Below are positions 1-4,643 of a DNA stretch of 7,533 nt, one piece after another. Position numbers and translations under genes: made by a program. Numbering within the stretch: the stretch's first letter is position 1; each line of letters begins with the position of its first letter. The notes beneath the pieces were generated by a model. It saw nothing but the letters and a program-made list of their open reading frames with translations, did no database searches and was not told the origin of the DNA. The DNA is from Candidatus Adiutrix sp. (GTDB lineage Bacteria > Desulfobacterota > Desulfarculia > Adiutricales > Adiutricaceae): contig JAITUX010000035.1 in the NCBI GenBank assembly GCA_031286085.1, positions 1 through 7,533 of the forward strand. Direction: 5' to 3'.

Positions 1-264
1 GCCTAGGTCTTCGCCGTTCCCGCCGATATTCGCTATCATTGAACCGACCATATTTAGATTCCCCCCGACGTCCACCAAACCCTCGCTACAGCCTACAAGC
101 GAGCTTACGTCGTCCGTCCACGTCCTGTTCCCGCCGCCTTCCGCTTGCGAGAGGCCTATGCTCTGGCTCGTTCCAAAACCCACGTTCGCGCCCCACGACG
201 AGTTGTCGGACTTCGCGGCGTTTTGCAGCGATTCCAGCGAAAGGTCGCCGTTTTTAAATATATT
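1..264 (-). pseudogene. Hemagglutinin-repeat (FHA/CdiA-type exoprotein) fragment, truncated at its 5' side and open at the window edge
   Basis: The minus strand is open for 88 codons from an in-frame TGA (265-267) to the window edge. It has no ATG, GTG or TTG near its beginning, so the visible 5' end is not a normal start. The protein begins around NGDLSLESLQNAAKSDN. A Gly/Ser-rich stretch follows (GANVGFGTSQSIGLSQAEGG), then a TWTDDVSSLVG block and GGNLNMVGSMIANIGGNG. This succession (GDLxLxSLQ, a serine-rich variable part, then VGGxxxxxGxxIAN) is the pattern of hemagglutinin repeats in filamentous-hemagglutinin-like TpsA/CdiA exoproteins, which are secreted through an outer-membrane TpsB partner. 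GC content is about 60% by hand count and more A/T-ending codons are used than in the genes to the right. The homology seems to stop where the DNA becomes AT-rich, near base 250. I infer a broken, possibly transferred gene; whether the part beyond the window is intact cannot be seen. Confidence 0.72.
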
Positions 265-279
265 TCAACCTGTTGAAAT
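262..279. repeat. 18-base palindrome with 8-base arms
   Basis: ATTTCAACCTGTTGAAAT has two perfect 8-base arms around a CT centre. It contains the TGA that closes the hemagglutinin frame on its upstream side and lies exactly at the composition break. It could be an operator-type site or a mobile-element end. No function is demonstrated. Confidence 0.6.
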
Positions 280-312
280 GTTTTTCAGAAACGACTATTT
301 GGTTTTAGTCAT

Positions 313-383
313 GTTCCCATTACTATTAATTATATTATTTAGATCATCAGTTAATTCTCGTGCAGTTGTTTGAAAATGGGAAC
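313..383. repeat. 9-base inverted repeat spanning the AT-rich core
   Basis: GTTCCCATT at 313-321 is the exact reverse complement of AATGGGAAC at 375-383, leaving a 53-base AT-rich interior with no gene. It could be a hairpin or the ends of a very small element. I saw no flanking target duplication. Confidence 0.4.
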
Positions 384-427
384 CCACTTTCCATTTATGT
401 ATAGTGTATTCTCGGCCCACACCAGGT

Positions 428-480
428 CCGTGTCGGTTTCTTACAGAACAAAAAAGACACGGCTGCGGGCGTGCGGCCGC
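428..480 (-). terminator. Possible weak terminator/hairpin region downstream of the amide ligase gene
   Basis: Read on the minus strand after the amide ligase stop, an imperfect GC stem (positions 478-473 with 466-461, one C-A mismatch) is followed by GTGTC and a run of six T (455-450). In addition, 428-434 (CCGTGTC) and 456-462 (GACACGG) form perfect 7-base arms around the T run. These two structures compete with each other, and neither is a textbook terminator. The position just past the last gene of the minus-strand operon is the main argument. Confidence 0.3.
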
Positions 481-2180
481 TACAGGGTATTTTCGGTCAA
501 AAGGAAGAGGGAGGCGTTCAAAAGGGGCCACAGGCGCATCATGTGATTGGCCCGGCCGGACTTATGCTCCTTGAGCAGGCGCTCGGCGGCCCCCTTCCTC
601 AGCCAGCCCCGGCGGGCCAGGGGGCCGTCATTAAGGATTTCCAAGGTCAGCCTGTGGGTCCTGGCTTCGTTGAACCACCGGTCGGCCGGGGCGTTGAACC
701 CGGTTTTGCGGCTCCCGGTCCTGAGGCTTTCCGGCAAAAGGCCCCGAAGCCCCCGGCGGTAGAGGGCCTTGGTCAAGCCCTCTTCGTATCTCAGGCCGGC
801 CGGAAGCGACAGGCAGAACTTGAACAGGGCCGGGTTGATAAAGGGCGAGACGCCCCGCAGGCCCAGGGCCTCGTTGCCCATATTAAAGCCCCAGAGGGTG
901 GGGGGGGTGGTTTCGAAGCTTATTTCCTGGAAAAGCCGGTTGGCGAGAAAGCCGGTATAAGGCCGGGGCATGGGCGGCCGCGCCCGGCCGAAGGCCTCGA
1001 ACCAGTCCGCGTTGAAAAACTCGGCCCCGCTTAAGTAAACTTCCTGGTCCACCTTGATTTCCCCGGTGGAAAAATCCAGGTTGCGGGCCCAGAAGCGTTC
1101 GACCTCGGCCCGGTTTTTACGGAAGACCGGGTGGTCGTGGAGCCGGCTCCAGGCCTCGATTTCCCTCTCCAGGCGGTCTTGGTCCCCGGCGGCCTTGAGA
1201 TCGGCGAAAAAATAGAAGAAATGGCCGTATTCCCCGGCCAGGCTCTCGTCGCCGCCCAGGCCGGTGAACACTTCCCGGAAACCTTCCATCCGGCGGGTTA
1301 AAAGGTGGTAGGCCAGCCAGGTGACGGTGATGACCGGCGAGCGGGTCAGCTTGACTAGCTTTTCCGTTTCGCCCCAGAGGTCCGGCCTATCCAGGACCAG
1401 GTGGGTCCAGCGCCAGTCCGGGCGGGCCCGCAGCAATTCCCTCACCCCTTCGGTCTCGTCGTATTCCGTGGCCGCCGGGCCGCCGTAGCCCACGGAAAAG
1501 ACGTCCAGGGGGGCGCCCAGGCTTCGGGCGGCCAGGGCGGCCACGCCGGCGCTGTCCAGGCCCGAGGAGACGGTGAAGGCCGGCCGGAGCGCGGCCCGGG
1601 CCCGCCAGTCCACGCTGCGGCCCAAGAGTTCCATCAGCCTCTCGGCGGCCTCCTCCGGCGAAAGGCCGCCGGCCGCCGGGTCCGGGGCCAAATCCATCCA
1701 GGAACCGGTTACGGCCCCCTCCTTGCCGATATCGACATAGGCCCCGGACGGCACCTGGCGGACGCCCCGGTGAAAAGTGCGGCCCGGATCGCGGAAGACG
1801 TGGCGGTAGTGGGTGGCCAGGTAGTCGAAAAGCGTGGCCTCGTCCGGCTCGGCCAGGTCCGGGGCCGCCTGGTCCAGGAAATCCAGGAGTTCCCGGTAAC
1901 TGAAACTCCAGGCGAAGCCGTCGGGCAAAAGAGCGTAGTAAAGGGGGGTCTGGCCGAAATCCCGGAGCAGGCGAAAGCGCCCGCTCCGGGGGTCACGGCT
2001 CACCAGGGCCAGATCGGCCTCCCGCCGGTTGAGCAGGGCCGGCTCCCCGGCCAGGCGGGCCAACTCGGCCCGGATTTCAAGATCGGCCGGCGGCTCCCGG
2101 AAGACGGCGCGGAAACCGGGCGTTTCCTCCCTGGCGGCTTCCGGGGCCGCGCCCCTGGCAAAATATTCGCGGCAGGCCAT
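480..2180 (-). CDS. Asparagine-synthetase-like ATP-dependent amide ligase with a degenerate glutaminase domain
   Basis: A 566-residue member of the AsnB / beta-lactam-synthetase superfamily, which adenylates a carboxylate and couples it to an amine. Residues about 60-165 resemble only the last part of a class II glutaminase domain (LLRDFGQTPLYYA at 71-83, then PSGAYVDI at 144-151). The N-terminus starts MACREYF instead of Met-Cys-Gly, so the usual Cys2 nucleophile and the NGEIYN-type glutamine pocket are missing. The synthetase half is well kept: PP-loop VSSGLDS (204-210), GLGGDE (307-312), SPFINP (445-450), EEGLTKALYRR (466-476) and RKTGF (491-495). The ATG at 2180 has GAGG four bases upstream and lies 11 bases after the preceding methyltransferase stop, making it the last gene of the operon. 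I infer an amine other than glutamine-derived ammonia, or free ammonia. Relatives include lasso-peptide cyclases and glycan-cluster amidotransferases; the substrate is unknown. Confidence 0.88.
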   Translation of the reverse strand: MACREYFARGAAPEAAREETPGFRAVFREPPADLEIRAELARLAGEPALLNRREADLALVSRDPRSGRFRLLRDFGQTPLYYALLPDGFAWSFSYRELLDFLDQAAPDLAEPDEATLFDYLATHYRHVFRDPGRTFHRGVRQVPSGAYVDIGKEGAVTGSWMDLAPDPAAGGLSPEEAAERLMELLGRSVDWRARAALRPAFTVSSGLDSAGVAALAARSLGAPLDVFSVGYGGPAATEYDETEGVRELLRARPDWRWTHLVLDRPDLWGETEKLVKLTRSPVITVTWLAYHLLTRRMEGFREVFTGLGGDESLAGEYGHFFYFFADLKAAGDQDRLEREIEAWSRLHDHPVFRKNRAEVERFWARNLDFSTGEIKVDQEVYLSGAEFFNADWFEAFGRARPPMPRPYTGFLANRLFQEISFETTPPTLWGFNMGNEALGLRGVSPFINPALFKFCLSLPAGLRYEEGLTKALYRRGLRGLLPESLRTGSRKTGFNAPADRWFNEARTHRLTLEILNDGPLARRGWLRKGAAERLLKEHKSGRANHMMRLWPLLNASLFLLTENTL

Positions 2181-2191
2181 AAATCCTCGTT

Positions 2192-3130
2192 TCAGAGACA
2201 GGCTATGGAAAGGTCCGGCTCCGCCAGACTTTTAACCGCGCGGGTCTCCTTAAGGGTCTGGACGTTCTTGCGGGCCAAAAGGCTGAAGACGTTGCCCGGC
2301 CAGGGCGGGGAAGGCTTGCGGCCGGTCCGGGCCAGGGCTTCGGCCAGGACTTCGGGCAGATGCCTCAAAAGCCGCCCCGGCCCGCCGTAGGGGGTGCCGA
2401 AGTAGGGCTGCCACCACTTGACGACTTCAAAACCCCAGGCGGCCAGCACTTTGACCGCGGCGCCGGGCGTGGGATAAACCTGGTGGAGCGGATGCCAGAG
2501 CCGGTGGCGGGGGCCGTAGAGCCTGGCCAGGGGGCTTTCCGGGTTGATGAGCCCGGTCAGAAGCCAGAAACCGCCGGGCCGGGTCCAGAGCGCGGCCCGG
2601 GCCAGGAAGCGGCCCGGATCGGGCAGATGGTCCAGGGCCTGGTTCAGGATCAGGGCGTCCAGGTGGTCCGGGGGCAAGTCCAGGTCTTCGGCCCACTGGC
2701 GGCGCACGTCCAGCCCCAGGTCGGCGGCGGCCTGGGCGGCCTCCGGGTTGGGCTCCACGGCCACTTTTTTCAGGCTTTCAGGCAGGAGGGCCAGCATGAG
2801 GCCGCCGCCCGCGCCCACGTCCATCACCCGGTCCCCGGCCTTGAGGACTCCGGCCAGGCCGCGGGCGTATTTCTGATATTCGCCCCGCCGCCCGTCCTGG
2901 CGGGCCAGGGGGTCCACCAGGCGGCCGTCAGGATCGGGCGCCGGCCGCCAGCGCCGGGAATCCAGGAAATAGCGGCGGGCCTCCCCGGCCGGCACGGGGG
3001 GATGGACCTGCCAGGCGCCGCAATCGCCGCAGCGGGCCAGGCGGAAAGGCCGCCCCAGGTCGTTTCCGCCGTCCAGGGCCAGGACTTCCCCGGGGTCCTC
3101 TTCCAGCCCGCACCAGCGGCAGCCGCTCAT
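2192..3130 (-). CDS. Class I SAM-dependent methyltransferase with N-terminal C4 zinc ribbon
   Basis: 312 residues. The N-terminus carries two CxxC pairs (Cys4/Cys7 and Cys34/Cys37), a probable zinc ribbon. A Rossmann-fold methyltransferase domain follows: motif [10 protein letters not shown] at 102-110, acidic motif II residue Glu126 in [23 protein letters not shown] (157-172) as the motif IV region, and a post-motif RPGGFWLLT at 184-192. It resembles the Methyltransf_23-type enzymes of polysaccharide and secondary-metabolite clusters, and the methyl acceptor is unknown. I chose the ATG at 3130 because it overlaps the stop of the upstream methyltransferase as ATGA, which implies translational coupling, and because it places the zinc ribbon at the N-terminus. 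The frame is open further upstream, but that part is Pro/Gly/Arg-rich shadow sequence inside the neighbouring gene. About 23 residues after the Rossmann domain form a short polar tail. Confidence 0.87.
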   Translation of the reverse strand: MSGCRWCGLEEDPGEVLALDGGNDLGRPFRLARCGDCGAWQVHPPVPAGEARRYFLDSRRWRPAPDPDGRLVDPLARQDGRRGEYQKYARGLAGVLKAGDRVMDVGAGGGLMLALLPESLKKVAVEPNPEAAQAAADLGLDVRRQWAEDLDLPPDHLDALILNQALDHLPDPGRFLARAALWTRPGGFWLLTGLINPESPLARLYGPRHRLWHPLHQVYPTPGAAVKVLAAWGFEVVKWWQPYFGTPYGGPGRLLRHLPEVLAEALARTGRKPSPPWPGNVFSLLARKNVQTLKETRAVKSLAEPDLSIACL

Positions 3131-3777
3131 ATTTTCCGGGCCAGGGCCGCCCAATGGTGGTTGACGGCCCGGTTGGTTTCCAGGGTGTCCATTATGTCCA
3201 GGCCGGCCGAGGCCAGGCGGGCGGCCAAATCCTCCGGAGCGGCGACCAGGTCCGCGCCATAGCTCTGGCGGCCGGGGCCGGGGAAATGCTGGCTGACCAG
3301 CATAAGCCCGCCCGGGGGCAGCAGCCGGGCCAGGCCGGCCAGGGCGCCGTCCAGGTTTTCCAGGAGCCCCCACAGCACCTGGGCCAGGACGATCAGGTCG
3401 AAGCTTTGGTCCGGCCGGAAAAGCTCCGGCGAGCGGGCGTCGGCGGTTTGAAAATCCAGCCGGGGGTCGGCCAGGCGGCAGCCGGCCCGGGCCACGGCGG
3501 TGGGGGCGATGTCGGTGACCAGGCCCCGGGCTTCGGGGTTCACCCGCCAGATGGTTTCGGCCAAAAGCCCGGTGAAGAGGCCGAGGCCGGCGCCTATGTC
3601 CAGAAAGCGCCGCACCCGGCCCAGGCGGCCTTCCAGGAGGAGCAGGGCGGCCCGCATGTCCAGCCGCGGCCCCAGTTCCTCAATGCGCCAAGGGTCGGCG
3701 CAGTCCCGGTACATATCCTCATAGCGCCCGACATGCCGCCCGTCCGCCAGGAAATAATCGTGATAATCGGGCTCCAT
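3127..3777 (-). CDS. Class I SAM-dependent methyltransferase
   Basis: 216 residues, first gene of the minus-strand operon. The N-terminal segment [12 protein letters not shown] (19-30) precedes a class I methyltransferase fold. Motif I is [13 protein letters not shown] (58-70). An acidic residue, Asp89 in VTDIAP, sits at the end of strand 2. [13 protein letters not shown] (126-138) forms the motif IV region and [13 protein letters not shown] (152-164) the post-motif strand. The DPW signature and size match small methyltransferases commonly found in surface-polysaccharide and natural-product clusters. The substrate (sugar, lipid or small molecule; N or O) cannot be read. The ATG at 3777 is preceded by GGAG about ten bases upstream, and the promoter lies about 65 bases upstream. 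The gene ends in a TGA that overlaps the next gene's ATG. It probably acts together with the second methyltransferase and the amide ligase on one product. Confidence 0.87.
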   Translation of the reverse strand: MEPDYHDYFLADGRHVGRYEDMYRDCADPWRIEELGPRLDMRAALLLLEGRLGRVRRFLDIGAGLGLFTGLLAETIWRVNPEARGLVTDIAPTAVARAGCRLADPRLDFQTADARSPELFRPDQSFDLIVLAQVLWGLLENLDGALAGLARLLPPGGLMLVSQHFPGPGRQSYGADLVAAPEDLAARLASAGLDIMDTLETNRAVNHHWAALARKI

Positions 3778-3798
3778 GGGCCGTTTTCTCCATAGCCT

Positions 3799-3822
3799 GC
3801 CGCGGGCCGGATGGCCCGCGGC
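3799..3822 (-). promoter_or_regulatory. Strong hairpin in the 5' leader of the methyltransferase operon
   Basis: A perfect 10-base GC stem (3799-3808 with 3813-3822) closes a four-base loop. It lies between the predicted transcript start (about 3833) and the ribosome binding site of the first methyltransferase (about 3786-3790). No T-run follows on either strand, so it is not a terminator. It may stabilise the mRNA 5' end or influence ribosome access. Confidence 0.6.
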
Positions 3823-3839
3823 TCTCGAAAGGCTAATGA

Positions 3840-3868
3840 AGTATAATGATTTTAAATGATTTTGTCAA
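3840..3868 (-). promoter_or_regulatory. Sigma70-type promoter for the methyltransferase/amide ligase operon
   Basis: On the minus strand a perfect -35 TTGACA (3868-3863) is followed after exactly 17 bases by -10 TATACT (3845-3840). A run of T lies directly upstream of the -35. The predicted start is near 3833, giving a leader of about 56 bases before the ATG at 3777. The near-consensus match suggests strong basal activity unless it is repressed. Confidence 0.8.
3845..3863. repeat. Tandem 9-base direct repeat inside the promoter spacer (candidate operator)
   Basis: AATGATTTT occurs at 3845-3853 and again at 3855-3863, so the copies are spaced one helical turn (10 bases) apart and fill the spacer between -35 and -10. 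A related AATGATT is at 3978-3984, at the predicted start of the divergent dksA transcript. Binding by a regulator there would block the minus-strand promoter. Chance recurrence in AT-rich promoter DNA remains possible. Confidence 0.5.
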
Positions 3869-3897
3869 AAAAACGCCCGAGCCCGGCCCACCGCCCC

Positions 3898-3945
3898 GGC
3901 CGGCGGCCCGCCCGGGGGGCCGGGAGGCCGCCGGCCAAGTTTTTT
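3898..3945 (+). terminator. Rho-independent terminator-like hairpin, + direction, between divergent promoters
   Basis: Perfect 11-base arms (GGCCGGCGGCC at 3898-3908, GGCCGCCGGCC at 3926-3936) enclose an inner 5-base stem (3911-3915 with 3920-3924) and a G4 loop. AAG and six T (3940-3945) follow. In form this is an intrinsic terminator for + strand transcription. No + strand gene lies to its left in this window, and the T-run ends two bases before the -35 of the dksA promoter. It either insulates the dksA operon or is left over from a + strand gene displaced by the accessory cassette. Confidence 0.65.
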
Positions 3946-3947
3946 CC

Positions 3948-3976
3948 TTTACAAACCGGCGGCCTTTAAGTAAAAT
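3948..3976 (+). promoter_or_regulatory. Sigma70-type promoter for the dksA-rpmH-rnpA-yidD-yidC-khpB operon
   Basis: TTTACA (3948-3953) and TAAAAT (3971-3976) are separated by exactly 17 bases. The predicted start is near 3983, inside the 11-base palindrome AATGATTCATT (3978-3988), leaving a leader of about 107 bases. It is the only good promoter match I see upstream of dksA. The operon's short gaps suggest it serves all downstream genes. Confidence 0.7.
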
Positions 3977-3993
3977 CAATGATTCATTATCGT

Positions 3994-4071
3994 CGGGAGA
4001 GGCTTTAGGACTCCCGGTGGAAAAGGGGACCGCCGGCCCGGCCCGGCGGCTGGTCCGGCGAAAGGCCGGAC
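3994..4071 (+). promoter_or_regulatory. Structured 5' leader of the dksA operon with three successive hairpins
   Basis: Three inverted repeats follow one another in the leader: CGGGAG/CTCCCG (3994-3999, 4011-4016), CCGCCG/CGGCGG (4030-4035, 4044-4049) and GTCCGGC/GCCGGAC (4053-4059, 4065-4071, loop GAAAG). None is followed by a T-run. The last ends nine bases before the GAGG ribosome binding site (4080-4083). I recognise no known riboswitch or ribosomal-protein leader. Some pairing is expected by chance in such GC-rich DNA. Confidence 0.45.
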
Positions 4072-4090
4072 GCCGAAACGAGGTGCCCGC

Positions 4091-4453
4091 ATGAATGACC
4101 AGCAGTTGTCATATTTCCGGGAGCTTTTGCTGAAAAGGCGAAGCGAGATTCTCCAGTATGCCGATGACACGGTCACGGACATGAACGATCAGAGCGACAA
4201 CTACCCTGATCCGACCGACCGGGCCTCCATTGAATCGGACCGCAACTTCATTCTGCGCTTAAGGGAGAGGGAAAGATCCCTCCTGGTCAAGATAGATGAA
4301 GCCTTGGAACGGATCGACTCCGGCGATTTCGGCGTCTGCGAATCCTGCGGTTCGGATATAGGCGTAAAGCGCCTGGAGGCCCGTCCGGTCACCACCCTCT
4401 GCATAGAGTGCAAAACCCGCGCCGAGGCGGCGGAAAAGGCCCGAGGCGAGTAA
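4091..4453 (+). CDS. dksA: RNA polymerase-binding transcription factor DksA
   Basis: 120 residues. DksA inserts its coiled coil into the RNA polymerase secondary channel and, with ppGpp, represses rRNA and ribosomal-protein promoters and activates amino-acid genes. The tip motif DPTDRA (40-45) keeps the two Asp and the Ala (Asp40, Asp43, Ala45) that match the key tip residues of E. coli DksA. The C4 zinc finger is CESC (83-86) and CIEC (104-107), spaced CX2C-X17-CX2C, with the RLEARP block between. The protein lacks the extra N-terminal segment of the 151-residue E. coli protein, as do many shorter family members. The ATG has GAGG seven bases upstream. The full zinc finger and tip argue for true DksA rather than a TraR/YocK-like relative. 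It heads an operon whose next gene encodes L34, an arrangement that could couple stringent control to translation-related genes. Confidence 0.94.
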   Translation: MNDQQLSYFRELLLKRRSEILQYADDTVTDMNDQSDNYPDPTDRASIESDRNFILRLRERERSLLVKIDEALERIDSGDFGVCESCGSDIGVKRLEARPVTTLCIECKTRAEAAEKARGE

Positions 4454-4498
4454 AGCCTCAAACAATTTAAAAGCCGCCGGACTTTAGAGGTTGACCTT

Positions 4499-4633
4499 AT
4501 GAAAAGGACTTTCCAGCCCCATAATGTAAGAAGGAAACGCACCCACGGCTTTCTGGTCCGCATGCGCACCAGGGGCGGCCGGAACGTCATCAGCCGCCGC
4601 CGGGCCAAGGGCCGCCAGCGCCTCGGGGTCTAG
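4499..4633 (+). CDS. rpmH: 50S ribosomal protein L34
   Basis: 44 residues, the usual L34 length. It begins [18 protein letters not shown] and continues with [10 protein letters not shown] and [10 protein letters not shown], matching the family almost position by position (MKRTxQPSxxxRxRxHGF and RRxKGRxxL). L34 is a small, very basic protein of the large subunit that packs against 23S rRNA. The ATG at 4499 is preceded by AGAGG (4486-4490) at eight bases. The 45-base gap after dksA has no terminator and no convincing promoter, so rpmH is probably transcribed with dksA. rnpA follows ten bases after the stop, as in most bacteria. Confidence 0.97.
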   Translation: MKRTFQPHNVRRKRTHGFLVRMRTRGGRNVISRRRAKGRQRLGV

Positions 4634-4643
4634 CGCGCCGCCG

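Larger units (their letters stand above)
251..479. other. AT-rich intergenic scar with short inverted repeats
   Basis: Bases 251-410 are about 28% GC by hand count, against a strongly GC-rich background on the right, and the composition recovers from about 411. No convincing gene is present. The only longer frame (295-531, minus) begins inside the 3' end of the amide ligase gene in another phase and ends in low-complexity Asn/Ile/Thr residues; I could not assign its tail to any family. Several inverted repeats lie here (262-279, 293-297/306-310, 313-321/375-383, 428-434/456-462). The stretch separates the truncated hemagglutinin fragment from the amide ligase operon and is likely a foreign or degraded remnant. 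Confidence 0.6.

Noticed and set aside
1401..2390. Long + strand open frame opposite the amide ligase gene (also 2360-3262, 471-1034 and 3154-3795)
   Set aside because: These are antisense shadows of real minus-strand genes in very GC-rich DNA, rich in Gly/Pro/Ala/Arg, without family motifs, and they overlap genes with clear domains.
3131..3373. Upstream extension of the zinc-ribbon methyltransferase to a 393-residue protein
   Set aside because: The added 81 residues are Pro/Gly/Arg-rich shadow of the neighbouring methyltransferase. The ATGA overlap start at 3130 puts the zinc ribbon at the N-terminus and fits operon structure.
3778..4090. Replication origin near rpmH
   Set aside because: rpmH-rnpA-yidC often lies near oriC, but I see no DnaA-box cluster (TTATCCACA-like) and no dnaA in the window.
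3846..4094. 82-residue + strand open frame in the divergent intergenic region
   Set aside because: It covers the promoter, terminator hairpin and leader, has no ribosome binding site, and encodes Pro/Gly/Arg-rich sequence with no domain.
4491..4525. TTGACC at the end of the dksA-rpmH gap as a -35 box for rpmH
   Set aside because: The only -10-like sequence (CATAAT) lies about 23 bases away and inside rpmH, so spacing and position are wrong.
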